In this document: in pieces, positions 23,390 to 35,221 of the stretch | Numbering within the stretch: position 1 is the first letter of the stretch | Layout of the letters: each line of letters opens with the position of its first letter | NCBI GenBank assembly: GCA_036245805.1 | Contig: BTRK01000004.1 | Span: 15,376,001-15,440,000 of the forward strand | Origin: Pristionchus mayeri | Taxonomy: Eukaryota; Nematoda; Chromadorea; Rhabditida; Neodiplogasteridae | DNA length: 64,000 nt | Reading direction: 5' to 3' | The notes under the pieces: generated by a model | What the model was told of the DNA's origin: nothing | The model's input: the letters and a program-made list of their open reading frames with translations, nothing else | Databases searched by the model: none | Position numbers and translations under genes: made by a program

Positions 23390-24473
23390 CGGCCTGTTTA
23401 ATCTGTCAGAAATGTGCGAGAAAAAGTTGCGTAAAAAGTTCGCGAACTTCTGATTCTCTCCATTTCGCATGCTCTCTCTCTTTCTCTAACCAGGTCGATG
23501 AAAAGTTCACGAACTTTTCGACGAACTGTGTTCGAAAATCATACTTTTCTTTTGTTTTACTTACTTTTATAAACTATTTTTGCTTTTAACTTATGATTTC
23601 TTATAATGACAACCTTCCCTTAGCTGGAATAGCTTCAGAATACAGCGTAGTGAAAGTAAACACGGTTGGAGTATTTTTTTCGAAAATGGGTCACCACTTT
23701 CCCCACCCTGTAATGTCAAGCTATTCCATCAGAGGGAAGGTTGTTCTTATACGCAGTCATAAGTTAAGAGCAAAAATAATTGATAAAAATAAGTAAAACA
23801 AAAGAAAAGTACGAATTTCGAACGAATTAATGCCGGTTTTTAACGAACTTTTCAAGGAGCTGCGTGAAAAGTTAGAGAAAGGCGAGAGAGCACGCATTCT
23901 TGAGAGAGGGAAAAGGAAGCAGTGATTGTTTACTTCCTTTTCCCTCTCTCGACAACGCGTGCTCTCTCGCCTTTCTCTAACTTTTCACGCAGCTCCTTGA
24001 AAAGTTCACGAACTTTTCGGCGAACTATGTTCGAAATTCGTACTTTTCTTTTGTTTTGCTTATTTTTATCAATTATTTTTGCTTTCAACTTATGACTGCT
24101 TATAAGAACAACCTTCCCTCTGATGGAATAGCTTGACATTACAGGGTGGGGAAAGTGGTGACCCATTTTCGAAAAAAATACTCCAACCCTGTTTACTTTC
24201 ACTACGCTGTATTCTGAAGCTATTCCAGCTAAGGGAAGGTTGCCATTATAAGAAGTCATAAGTTAAAAGCAAAAATAGTTTATAAAAATAAGTAAAACAA
24301 AAGAAAAGTATGATTTTCGAACATAGTTCGTCGAAAAGTTCGTGAACTTTTCAACGACCTGGTTAGAGAAAGAGAGAGAGTACACGAACAGGAGAGAATC
24401 AGAAGTTCGCGAACTTTTTACGCAACTTTTTACGCAACTTTTCTCGCACATTTCTGACAGATTAAACAAGCCG
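23390..24473. repeat. 1.08 kb foldback (long palindromic) element
   Basis: Two arms of roughly 530 bp are inverted copies meeting at about 23,925. The outer ends are CGGCCTGTTTAATCTGTCAG and, reversed, CGGCTTGTTTAATCTGTCAG. Flanks read ATT on both sides (23,387-23,389 and 24,474-24,476), a possible 3-bp target duplication. Each arm contains a second, smaller inverted repeat (ACAACCTTCCCT against AGGGAAGGTTGT), so the structure is nested. The arms differ at several positions. The 109-codon open frame on the minus strand is repeat sequence, not a recognisable protein. Confidence 0.88.
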
Positions 24474-24833
24474 ATTGTCAATTTAAGAAGAAAATGATTT
24501 TGGATGGGTTGATTATGGTCGAATTTTTTTCCAGAAACTCAAAGGGCACATGGCAGCCTGTCCTCGTTCGTCATGGAGCTACATGCGATCAACATCGTCA
24601 AGAAATTACCGTATTCTCTGTTTATTTATGAATACATAGTTGAATTCATATTTGTATTTGTGTAACGGGAAATTAAGCGTGTGCGGTAAATGGATAATGC
24701 AAAAATACTGAATGTTATTCACTAATTGTAAGGAGTCATTAGCAATCGACCAGGAAGAGTTGTTCCACAGAGAGTCAATGGAGTGCGCAATTCAGATAAT
24801 TGTATCTTATTTGCCCACGTTATCGTATGTGGT

Positions 24834-24914
24834 GTTAAATTTTGGCCAGACGCATCCAAAATTTTTTTTGAATTCCCTCAATTCAAATCTTGGATGCATC
24901 TGGCGAAAGTTAAC
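24834..24914. repeat. Imperfect hairpin, 81 bp
   Basis: GTTAAATTTTGGCCAGACGC...ATCCAA at the left pairs with TTGGATGCATCTGGCGAAAG...TTAAC at the right with a few mismatches. Looks like a very small MITE remnant or solo inverted repeat. No gene within. Confidence 0.6.
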
Positions 24915-25835
24915 ATCGCATAACCGATCGATCCCTAGAGGGAGCATTGAATGATGCAGACACCACCACGCATGCGTGTATACCAGCCACTTCAAATGCG
25001 CTCAATGGCGAATTTTCCTCAACCTACAAGTTAGTAATGTAACCATAGTTGCCCACGCCGGCGGCGACCCCCATGACCCCCTACACGTCGTTATGCACTG
25101 CTCCCCTCAAATCGAGAGGAGCAGTGCTGAACCATGAATGGTCTGATGGTTCATGGTCTTAAAACACCTCGTCGCCAGAGTTGGGCAACTATGAATGTAC
25201 CAAATGTTTGTGCTGGTTTGAGATGGTTCATTTACGCATCGATTGGCACGGCACTCCCATGTTGCTCCACCATTTATGAATTGCAACGACATGACCTGTA
25301 ACAACATAATTAATTCATTAATTGGATTAATTGCTATTAGTAATTATTGATAATTAAGTTACATTAATTGCGAATCCGATGGTCATGAGTTCGACCCCCT
25401 TGTCCGCAGGTCCACCCAGACCACGGGGGTTAAGAAATAAGACAGAAATCCCCCACCACGTGCACACAACACGGGCTGTAGCCTCACGCATAGGTCGCTG
25501 ATAACTTCAGGACAGACTGACCGCAGAATTGGCAAACCCGCCTTGCGTGGATGCCTCAACACGTTTTTAATTGTAATAATTGAATTGTGAAGTTAAAGTT
25601 CCTGATACGCTATATAATTCGATTTCAAAAGAACAAAACACGTAATTAAGGATGTTCCTCTTACAATATTTTTCAGTTCACGTGCGCCGAATAAATCTTG
25701 TCATTCTTATGCGATTGCACTGATATATCTTGCCAGATTAGTGTTCGACGACTGTCATAAATTTTAAAAAATACTAATAAACGTAACAAAACGAGAAGTT
25801 ATGCTAAACAAGTATGCGATAATCAGCATTCACAT

Positions 25836-25897
25836 CTCACAACCAAGCTTTGCTTTCCTTGTGTTTTAACACAAGGAAAGCAAAGCTTGGTTGTGAG
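25836..25897. repeat. Perfect 30-bp hairpin with TT loop
   Basis: CTCACAACCAAGCTTTGCTT plus ten further bases is followed by TT and then its exact reverse complement (25,868-25,897). No mismatch in 30 bp. Flanks are unrelated. Confidence 0.95.
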
Positions 25898-25961
25898 AGT
25901 AAAAGTAAGAACGTTATCGTTTGCAGATTATCAAAATCTGTATCTACTGTTTGCTATTGAT

Positions 25962-28405
25962 ATGAACTGCGCCCTTCGATTCGGATTGGATCTCGACCGA
26001 AATTATTTCTTCGAAGCCCATCAAACGTCAGCTTAATATTGCTAGCAAATTTAAAATTGTGGTGTTTTTAGATTACTAACGGCGATTCCATTCTCAAATA
26101 GCATAATCTTACACCCGTTGATGATTCTCATCTTACATGACGCAAAATCAATGAGCTGGGAAATTCGGCTCGGTTATTTCCTGATCGAGGTATTCATCGT
26201 TTCTTCTAATTTCATCAGTGCTTCTACATATGAGACCGTTCGCGATAGAGTTGACAAAGCCACGGAACAGCCCACAATATGGGGCAGTTTTCGATGCTAG
26301 ACATAATTGTCCACTTCATTTAGCATGAATGGCTCATTTGAAGTCAGCGTGGTGCCACTTCTGTTACGGAGAAACCTACTTTTTTATCTATAGTACGCGG
26401 TAGAAGCACGAAATCAAGTGTGCCCGAATTTCATAATGAGATGGATGGATTCATAAAGAATTGATTCGCCCTCTCATTCCGCATTTCCACGGTAAAAATG
26501 GGAAAACCAGAAAAAAGAGGCGCAGTGCTCGCGAGGCACCTTCAAACCCCAGACATACCTATACCATTCGAATCTCGAATGGTTTAGGATTCCCCTCGTA
26601 CTTCAACGAGTCAACAAGTCAATTTTTCTCAATATCGAGAAACATTCAAGACCAATAAAATACACAGGTCGATTCTCCATGAAATTCTGGACGGAGGAAC
26701 GTGATTTCACTCTTTTACCGTGCACTGTGGAGATAATAAAAACGAAAACAGGCCAGAAAGGATGTTACCACACATACATTAAATCAGCGATGCATGCTAA
26801 ATAGTATGTACCATGTTGTTCAGCATCGAACACTACTCCAGAAAACAGGTTCTCATGTGGTTCGTTACGATTTGTTCAATCTTTCGCAAACGGTCTTAAC
26901 CCCCCCCCCCCTGTTCCGCCTTTCGATCATGTATAAATCGATTACATTAATGATTACAGATCTTTCTCATCCTCTTCGACTGGATCTTCAACTTCGCCCT
27001 GCGACCCTACTTCCTGGCACCGTATTCTGGGCTGTTCTGTGGCGGGCCTATTTGCCGGATGATCACAAGCAGAGCAGCGATAATGGTGACTCCGCCACTA
27101 AATGAATTCGCATAATCGTCGATTTATCTCACACATACTCTAAAGAGTATAGCAAATAGACGATTACACGAATTTGAACTCTACGAATTGCGCGCATTTC
27201 GGCCCTCCCACTCATTGAAGATTGCACTGTCAACGGTGATAACTGCACACGTTCCCTGTGTGTGGTTCTTGTTCATGCGGATTCACAGACAAGTCACGGC
27301 AGGGACAGGCAGCCTTCTCCTTCTGTCGAACAGGCAATTGTGATAGCATCTGAACGTGCGAATATGATTATAGGCGACAATCGTTCATGCTATGTATTAG
27401 CATTATCATTATTGTTGCCAACATCTGTGGATCGGCTATGTTCGGCAAGGATTCTGACGAGGCGAAGCTTGCGATTGAAGTGGGAATGCACGCATTCACA
27501 GAATGGCATTCGCAAGTGAATATTTAGGATGCGGAGTTGCACTGGATTGGGGATGGAGCTGGGCAACTGCTAGCATTCGGAAGGTTTGGAGGAGCGCAGT
27601 ACTTTCGTTTCGGTAAACAGCAACAGTAGCAAATCTCGACAATCCGAAGAAAATCGTTCTATTGTAGAAATGTACATACTCGGCAGCTCACTGTTTCTTT
27701 TGAGCCTATTGCCCCTGATTCAAACTCTTGACATAATTAGGCGACTGGGCTTCATGAAATCGGTGAGTCTAGAAAATCGTTTGTTTTTTTTGTTGTCGTC
27801 TTTGTGGATGGTAAGCGAATAATTGTAAAACTGCAGGCCAAAGAATCAAATAAGACGCAAGCTATGAAGCGACATTTACTAATTTACTTCATTTCACTTG
27901 TGAGCTTTAAAAATACAACACTCCTTATGGGTGGTCACTGCAGAGTGCGGGAGGATTTATTTGTGTAGTGGCTCCGCTATCGATGTTTCTCTGTGCCATG
28001 GTCTTTGATCTTTCTGTTCTCCCGCCTCCCATTTTGATAATGCTCAGACTGACGGAAATGGTAAGCCAAATGTGTGTGTGATAATGTCATACATTGACAG
28101 GCTTTGTTTACGCTCAACCCGCTCCAATTTTCATTCATATTCATAATGAGAAATGCCGGGCTCTTAACGGTTATCATTTTTAAAATTAAAAATAAATACA
28201 ATTAATTAATTGAAATTAAAAGTAATATTAAAATACATATGAATAATTAAAATTAAAATTATGTTGTTAGCATGTCAAACTTCAGATTCGGTTTCGTCGA
28301 TGTATTTATTGATATTTTGCTCGTTTGTAGTTGATAATGGAGGACATTCGGAGCTCAGATGATGAGCTGCTTGAAGCCACCGGAGCAGATGTTTCAATAA
28401 AATAA
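25962..28405 (+). CDS. Sri/Srh-like chemoreceptor
   Basis: Exon 1 (25,962-26,026) and exon 2 (26,072-26,189) join in phase to give FEAHQTLLTAIPFSNSIILH then KSMSWEIRLGYFLIE. Exon 3 (26,960-27,085) encodes IFLILFDWIFNFALRPYF and YSGLFCGGPICRM. Exon 4 from 27,221 encodes IALSTVITAHVPCVWFLFMR. TM4 (about 27,390-27,480), loop DAELHWIGDGAGQLLAFGR (about 27,530), TM5 MYILGSSLFLLSLLPLIQ (27,671-27,763), TM6 (about 27,837-27,900) and SMFLCAMVFDLSVLPPP (about 27,945-28,060) follow. A possible tail exon ends MEDIRSSDDELLEATGADVS at 28,405. Exon borders around TM4 and TM7 are uncertain. Intron 2 is long (about 770 bp) and includes a run of ten C near 26,902. Confidence 0.6.
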
Positions 28406-28901
28406 TTATTCGCCAAACACGACACATTTTTTAGATTGTATACTAATGCATGCCCATGCTTCAAACTGCCTCTAACTAATATTTGTCTTTTTGCGAAAAC
28501 ATAAAATCCCCAGTAAGCGAATAGTCATTCCAGTTATATGAGAATTTCCAGATTCAGATTGACAATAAATTATTGACATTTCACAAACATTCTGGTTCAT
28601 TTTCTAGGAGTAATTTCCGATCCAATACTGCTTGTTGGAGCTGTCCGATCAACAACGTATTCGCCCAGAACAAGATATAATCATTGTATACGATCAATGA
28701 GATTGCCATCCTCTGTTGCGTTGATTCTTTGTTCAATCAACAAAGCCTCTTCATTTTCACATTCCCTTCTACCACTTTCTTGCTCAGTGTTCACTGACAT
28801 CAGGTTCGATATTCGGCATTAAAATTTCTCGAAATTCGATATCGGAGAAAACGGCAATAAGTTTCAAAAAATTGAGAGTGAACGAAGTGCATAATGATTT
28901 G
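28406..28901. other. Intergenic, convergent 3' ends
   Basis: Lies between a plus-strand receptor and a minus-strand secreted-protein gene. No gene recognised. Confidence 0.4.
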
Positions 28902-29670
28902 TCAATTAGCGTTTATTTTGGCCTTCAGCTCGGCCTTTTGCTTCATGAGCTGCTCCTTGGCGGACTCGGGTATGTCGTTAAAGGCCTTGACGACCTGACA
29001 AGATGATGTTTTCTTTTTGTCATCTGGGCATTTAGCCGAAATTCAAAAGCGAGAGACGGGGAGAAACTCTCACGGCGGCCTTGAATGCCTCAGGATTCTC
29101 CTCTGCCGCTTTCTTGATCAAATCGAGCAGTTTGTGAGCGGCGTCCTGCTGCTCTAAATATAATTGTATTTTTGCACGAGAACAATTTTTCATATTTTTT
29201 ACACATATCCTGTGAATCAAAACTAGAAGTACACCTTATATTCTTTAAATCTCACCTAACGGAATAAATGCATGAATGAATGAGAAGAGCTGTCGAAAAA
29301 AATGTTCACCCTGTGGCAGCTCCGCAAGCTTCTTCTCAACGGCTCTGTTGATAGCTGCCTTCTGCTGGTCGGAGAGGGGAGGAATCGTGAAGTCGATCTA
29401 GGAAAGAATTCGCATATGCCTATTAACAGAAATATGTATGCGTGCTTAAAAATTACAAACTTGTTAATTACGCCAGCAGTCAAATATAATATTTTCTCCA
29501 GTATTTTCAGAGTAGGTTCCAACACTGCCAAAGTGATGATACTACAGAAGGGTGGTATGTTTGGTTCTCATCCGGAAGGTTCTAATCTGACGGAGATCAT
29601 GAAACAATGCCCTAACCGGAAGGGCGAAAGAAGCAACGGCGAGCCCGGCAAGAGCGACGATGAACTTCAT
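28902..29670 (-). CDS. Small secreted helical protein (S1)
   Basis: Four exons join in phase: 29,617-29,670, 29,310-29,397, 29,074-29,153 and 28,902-28,994; 104 aa. Exon 1 is a clean signal peptide, MKFIVALAGLAVASFALP. The mature part is charged and helical: IDFTIPPLSDQQKAAINRAV, KKLAELPQ, AAHKLLDLIKKAAEENPEAF, FNDIPESAKEQLM, with no Cys. The same protein, with identical exon sizes for exons 1-3 (54, 88, 80 nt), is encoded twice more at 39.6 and 50.3 kb. I do not recognise the family. It is presumably secreted into body cavity, gut or environment. Confidence 0.85.
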
Positions 29671-30260
29671 ACTGAAGTGTTTTTTAATCGGCTATGCAAG
29701 ATCTTAGAAGTTCTTGAATAGTCGATTGAATCATTAGATTCCCCATGGAGAACAACAATGTGTATGAATGAACAAGATGAAACTGTGAGAGGACGTACAC
29801 GTGCTGGGTACTGCGTATTGCAAAAGGTTCCACTTTTAAACCAACAAGATGAAACGCACTCAATGTCGGGCTTCTCTTCAATCTACACGTTAGTGATAGA
29901 AAGAGAACGGAGAAAGAGGAGAGGAAATTACGAAAATATTATCTCGTTTGAGTTGTCTGGTCTACTGGTATGCACCGATCGCTTTACATTTGCAGTGATT
30001 ATCCCCCATTTCGAGCGGATGTGTTCTGGTTCTTTGTATCCACCGATCAGTAAACCGATAGCCTACAATTTCGGACTGCATTTTCAGTGAAACATAATAG
30101 GTGAGCATCAGAATATCACTCTCCTCTCTCTCTTCTCCTTGATAGGTGCTTCCCATCTCTCTCTCTCTTTCACCGACCCAATCGGTACCTAGCTACTTTC
30201 TCACTAACTTTACTGTCCCTTGTTTTTCTTATTCACATTTGAATTCATCTGTTATCCATA

Positions 30261-31067
30261 ATGACCAATCCCCGCCCCCCTCCACCTAAGCGTTCGCTTG
30301 TTGAATTGTCCCCGTCTTCCTCCCGGGACGAGACTGAGCCTGCGGCTGCCCTCGATCCGAGTGCTCTCATCCATGATATTGGCAAGTACATGGAATCTCT
30401 CGATGCCTCGCAGAAGGATGGTTCCCTCTACTGTCTGTTGGGCACTTGTGTCCTCCACCTGCGAGACATCTTGGCTAGATCGACACAGTCGTTCGAGGAT
30501 GTCATAGAGAGAGACAAGAGAGAGCGCTCGGTCGTTGTGCAGGGACTCCCCGAGTCCAGTGCGTCGAAGGCCAGTGAGAGAGTAGCGGATGACTTGGCCA
30601 ATGTCACCGCTATGCTTGATCTCGCTGAGCTGGAGCATGCCCCGGCTACGGTCTTCCGAATGGGTGTGAAGTCGGCTTCTCGCCCTCGCCTCCTTAAGGT
30701 TATGTTCCATTGTCGCACAGCCCAGATGTCCTTCCTCGCTAAGTCTCGTTCCATCCGCCCCCAATTCCCCACTGTCCATGTCCGCCCCTCCCTCACGAAG
30801 GAAGAACGAGAGCACTCCTACCAACTGCGGCAGAAGAGACGGGAACTCAATAGTCAAGGAAATGATTACGTCATTTATGCGGGAAAGCTGATCATGAGAA
30901 GTGAATTGGATGCCACGAAGAGACAGCTCCGCCCCGCTCGTTCCCAGTCCAGACCCAATCACTCTCACACTTCCGTTGCCACTTCCTCTGATAAGTCCTT
31001 CTTCCCCTCCGTTCCCTCCCTCCTCGGTCCCCAGTCTACTCCCCTCACTACCCGTACCCCAAACTAG
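30261..31067 (+). CDS. LINE ORF1 protein
   Basis: 268 aa, ATG at 30,261, uninterrupted. It starts with a Pro-rich segment (MTNPRPPPPKRSL), then helical sequence, then ERSVVVQGLPESSASKASER and HVRPSLTKEERE, a layout resembling the nucleic-acid-binding RRM/CTD-type ORF1 of CR1-like elements where 'VV.GLPE' and 'VR..LT..ER' recur. No zinc knuckle is seen. It would coat the element's RNA. ORF2 begins at or slightly before its end in another frame. Confidence 0.75.
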   Translation: MTNPRPPPPKRSLVELSPSSSRDETEPAAALDPSALIHDIGKYMESLDASQKDGSLYCLLGTCVLHLRDILARSTQSFEDVIERDKRERSVVVQGLPESSASKASERVADDLANVTAMLDLAELEHAPATVFRMGVKSASRPRLLKVMFHCRTAQMSFLAKSRSIRPQFPTVHVRPSLTKEEREHSYQLRQKRRELNSQGNDYVIYAGKLIMRSELDATKRQLRPARSQSRPNHSHTSVATSSDKSFFPSVPSLLGPQSTPLTTRTPN

Positions 31068-33875
31068 TTCAGCCCGAGTTAGCGACGACCACCCTACCAT
31101 GCCACTATTATAATATCCGATCACTCGTCAATAAGCTCGATGCTTTCCGTTCTTTCCTTATGATCACCCAGCCAGATGTCGTTTTCCTGACTGAGACTTG
31201 GTTATCCAACAAAATCCCATCGTCTCTTATTATTGGATCCCTACCGTATACCATTACTCGACGTGATAGATCCTCCCGCGGTGGCGGTACCTGTGTCATA
31301 CTCCGTGATTACCTCTCGTTCTCTACAATATCACTTCCCTCTGCCGAACACGAGATTACATGTATCGATCTATTTCACTCGAGTGCCTACATTAGACTAT
31401 GTCTAGTCTACCGTCCTCCCAGCTACTCCCCTTCCATGACCGATTCTCTAATTACTTGCCTATCCGATATTCACGCATCGTCCCCACACCCAATCGTTAT
31501 TTCCGGTGATTTCAACTCTGATTCCCTTTCTGTCATTCCTATTCCCATTGATCGTCTATTCCGTGACTTCATAATTTCTGCTGACTTGTGTCATTTTAAC
31601 ATGTTACCTACGCGCAGCTCTAAATGTATCGATTGGGTCTTAGGTAGTGATCCCACCTTAGTCTCGGCCATTTCTGTCATTCCTCCTTTTCCTTCATGCG
31701 ATCACTCTGGTCTGTCCTTCTCTCTTTCATCCTCTCAACTCCCCTCTCATCCTCCTTTGATTCATGACTTCTCCCGCGTCGACTATACTGCTTTATCCAA
31801 CCATCTCCTATCTATTGACTGGCTATCCTTATTCCGTGACTGTCCTGATATCGATTCCTTATATCATCAATTCTCCTCCACTATTCGCTCAGCTATCGAT
31901 ATATTTGTCCCTTACCGTACCCCTCGTCCTCCCTCTCTCTCTTATCCAAGCCACATTGTCCGCCTAATTAAACATCGTGATCAGTTATTTGCTAAGATTC
32001 ATATCCCAACTGTGAGAACCCTTTTTGACCAATGTAGTAAGAAATTACTTTCCGAGATAGACAAATGGATGCGTTACTCCACCCGTAAAAAATTAGCTCG
32101 TTCCAAAGATTTGTATCGCCACATTTCTTCCCTCACTAAACCTAAGCTATCCATTCCTGAAATAGTCTCACATGATAATGTACCAGTATTTGACAGTCTC
32201 TCTAAGTCTAATTTACTTGCCTCTAGATTCGCTTCTCATTTCACCATAGATGATGGTCTTCTCCCCCCTCTCTCCTCCTTACCCATCCTTCCCTCACTCT
32301 CTCTATTCACTCTTCCCTCATGAAGTTTATAAATCATTACGCAAACTGTCACCCTCTTGTTCCACCGGTTATGATGGTATTCCTCAGATTATATTTTCTA
32401 GATGTGCGTATGCTCTCTCCACCTCCTTAGCGGATATCTATAATCTCAGTCTTATTTCCGGGACTGTCCCATCAGCCTGGAAACACTCCCTTATTACTCC
32501 CATTCCTAAACCAGGAAAATATAGCAAACTACCCTCCTCATACAGACCCATCTCTATCATTTCCCCTGCTGCCAAGGCTATGGAGCGTCTCATCAAAGAC
32601 CACCTCAATAGTCACCTTTCTCGCTTCAATATCCTCCCTTCTAACCAACATGGCTTCCGTTCTGGTGCTAGTGTTATCACAAATCTACTTACTTGTCAAA
32701 ATGATTGGACCACTTCTCATTCACGTAAGCTCATAACTGACGTAGTATATATTGATTTCACTCGTGCTTTCGATGTTGTTCCTTACCCTAAATTGCTCTC
32801 CCGATTATCTCATTACGGTATTCATGGTAATCTATTATCTTGGCTTGCTTCATTTCTATCCGACCGCACTTTCTCCGTTCGATTGTCCTCCGTGACTAGT
32901 GACCCCTTCCAAATTATATCCGGTGTACCACAAGGCAGTGTGCTAGGACCCATCCTATTCTCCATCTATCTAGCTGATCTCTCTCGAACCTTATCCAAAT
33001 TTCATAACGTATCCGTTCAATGTTATGCTGATGATGTCAAATTATATGTATCATATAATAAGTCAACCAAATCGGCCATCACATCTGAATTTCAATCAGC
33101 ACTTGACTGTCTCTTTGAATGGACCCAACTCAACCAATTGTCTCTATCTGCTTCTAAATGCTCTCATCTTCGTATAGGCTCCAAACAATCCTCCCCTCGC
33201 TACAATATTAACTCCAATCAGTTACCCCTCGAGAATAACGTTCGTGATCTAGGAGTGCAAGTCCGCTCTGACCTCAAAAATTCTTGTTCTATTAAAACCC
33301 GTGCCCAGAAAGCGACCTCTAAGTTATTCCTTCTCCTCAAAGCCCTCCCTTTCAACTGTCCCACCATCCTTATTCGCAGTTACAAAGCCTATGTCCTCCC
33401 CCTCCTTGACTTTGCATCTCCCTTTTGGAATCCTCGCTATATATCTGACATTGAGACTCTTGAAAAGGTACAACATATTTTTACCCGACAAGTATTTTAT
33501 CGTTGTTTCCCCTCCCCTTCATATCCTCTTTCTCTTCCGTCTTATTCTGATCGCATGAAAACTCTTGGCCTGCGCTCGCTTACTGAGAGGAGAGTCATAG
33601 GAGATCTTTGTATGACTCATATGATTATAACTGGTTCCAATATCATTCCTCGTTCTTCCTTCTATGTTTACAAACCCCAACGAGACCGAACCTCTTCCTT
33701 CGGTATCAACATTGAACTGACAACGAGCACCGCCAGATTCCATTCTTTTCCTGTAAGAACCTCCCGATGGTATTCTCAACTTCCCGATGTCATTCGCACT
33801 ACCCCTAACATCCGAGTATTTAAGCATCGATTGGAGAACAACCCCATAGTTGCTGACCTCTCTCACCCTCAATGA
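31066..33875 (+). pseudogene. LINE ORF2: AP endonuclease plus reverse transcriptase, one frameshift
   Basis: First part (to about 32,260) is an APE-type endonuclease: IRSLVNKLDAF, PDVVFLTETWL, VYRPPS, ISGDFNSD and SCDHSGLSF. The second part (frame shifted, from about 32,260 to the stop at 33,873-33,875) is a reverse transcriptase: SYRPISIISPAAKAMERL, QHGFRSG, VYIDFTRAFDVV, SGVPQGSVLGPILFS and the catalytic QCYADDVKLYV. The two frames overlap at a CCCCCC run (about 32,267), so a single-base indel is the likely cause. Everything else is open, so the copy is young or the indel is an assembly error. Confidence 0.85.
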
Positions 33876-33970
33876 CTCAGGAGAGTCCCCCCACCTGCAA
33901 TCGTTAATTATTTATGTCTTCATGGTATCGTCGCGCCTCGGGCGTAGATAAATTATTATTATTAATTATT

Positions 33971-35142
33971 AGAATATGTGTGCTAGAAATTCAATGTGTC
34001 GGGTACAATCATGCATCGATTACGCTGATCTCACTTTCTAAAATATTATCCAATTAAATTGCACTTATTGATCCCAGCCCGAAGTAAACATTTATTATAT
34101 AAACATCGTTTATTCAAATTAAAATGTACCACAGTTGGATACACGGGCATAATACTAGTGTTGAATAATTATCGTTGCATGTATCAAAGGGAAATTGAGG
34201 GGGAATTGTATTCGTTTTTGAGCGAAATAAGGTGAAAATGGAATCAGAAGAGGAAATACACTTCAACGTTCACGAATTTTCATCGAGCTTCACGAGACCA
34301 CTCTTAGTTTTCCGGACACGTAAGCGTTCGTCCGTCAGTTCCAGATGGTTGAGAATTTCTGATATCCGCGCACGCGCGGCAGATCTCGTGACCGCATGCG
34401 GTTAAGAAGATGCGGGCGCGCTGGAACTCGGGTCGCCATGAGAGGCAGCAACGAGAGAAACGGAAACCAAGTTTCTCGATGGAATGAACTATTGTATATC
34501 GATACCTGATTAATCTTTATATTGTCTTCTATTCGAAAATCATGTAATATACAAAACAAAGCAGAATGAAAGTAGATGGACGCGACTACAAGTTGGCTTG
34601 CGTCTCCATATTCGCATACGCACAGTCCGCTTGTTTGGATCCTGCGTTTGCTGCCTCAACTGCTGATAATGTCACTTCCCCGGAGACCGAACTCTCCGAC
34701 TCAGTCGATTCTCAATCTCAAGTTTTTTTTCAGTGATCGTTTTGTTTTTATACTGTCAAAAATGAATAGTCAGACGCGCAGTCGAATGTGTGTTCTTTAC
34801 TTAGCAATTCATCCCGGTTCATTGTCCTATCCACATAGGAAAACATGCCACGTGTGTACTTTGCCATTGTGTGCACTATCCCCCTTTGTAAATACGCACA
34901 TGTGACCCCCTACTATTTTACAGCAGCGAATTTCATGATAATCATTGTTGAGCTCCAATAACCTCAATTATTACATCCGTGTTCGCCGTGTATAGTACAC
35001 TATGATTGCATCAACTTTCGTTCATACTGGAACAATCAATTGCACTACCTTATGAACCTCCTGCATTCCATTAGGCCAGTCTTTGCAGCAAGCACAATGA
35101 TTCGGTTAGATTTGTCCTTGATATTTGACAACTCACTTACCT
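33971..35142. other. Intergenic, no gene recognised
   Basis: Between the LINE and the FABP gene. Short chance frames only; no domain recognised. Confidence 0.4.
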
Positions 35143-35215
35143 ATTATTTCGTCGCGCCAAGGGCGTAGATATTGACAATATTATTAAAAGATTATGGTTA
35201 TTATTATTACTCATT
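35143..35215 (+). repeat. LINE 3'-end fragment
   Basis: TCGTCGCGCCAAGGGCGTAG followed by an ATT-rich tail matches the 3' end of the LINE at 33,928-33,970 with two mismatches in the 20-base core. Either a heavily 5'-truncated LINE copy or the tail of a SINE that shares it. It ends a few bases before the FABP start codon. Confidence 0.65.
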
Positions 35216-35221
35216 TCAGTA

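Larger units (their letters stand above)
24474..25961. other. Intergenic, repeats only
   Basis: No gene recognised. Contains two hairpins (listed separately) and, at about 25,380-25,560, a moderately GC-rich block with a B-box-like GAGTTCGACCC that might be SINE-derived; I cannot define its ends. Confidence 0.4.
30100..33970 (+). mobile_element. CR1-like non-LTR retrotransposon (LINE), nearly full length
   Basis: A pyrimidine-rich leader (from about 30,115) is followed by ORF1, ORF2 with endonuclease and reverse transcriptase, and a short 3' region ending in ATTATTATTAATTATT. A microsatellite-type tail rather than poly(A) is typical of CR1-group elements. The 5' boundary and target duplication could not be fixed. 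ORF2 carries one frameshift. The 3' end (TCGTCGCGCCTCGGGCGTAG) is shared with a fragment at 35.15 kb. Confidence 0.85.

Noticed and set aside
23930..24259. 109-codon open frame on the minus strand and a similar 67-codon frame on the plus strand
   Set aside because: Both lie in the arms of the foldback element and are mirror images of each other; there is no domain, so they are repeat DNA read through by chance.
30252..31124. 290-codon open frame antisense to LINE ORF1
   Set aside because: It mirrors ORF1, which has a good start, family-like motifs and correct position before ORF2.
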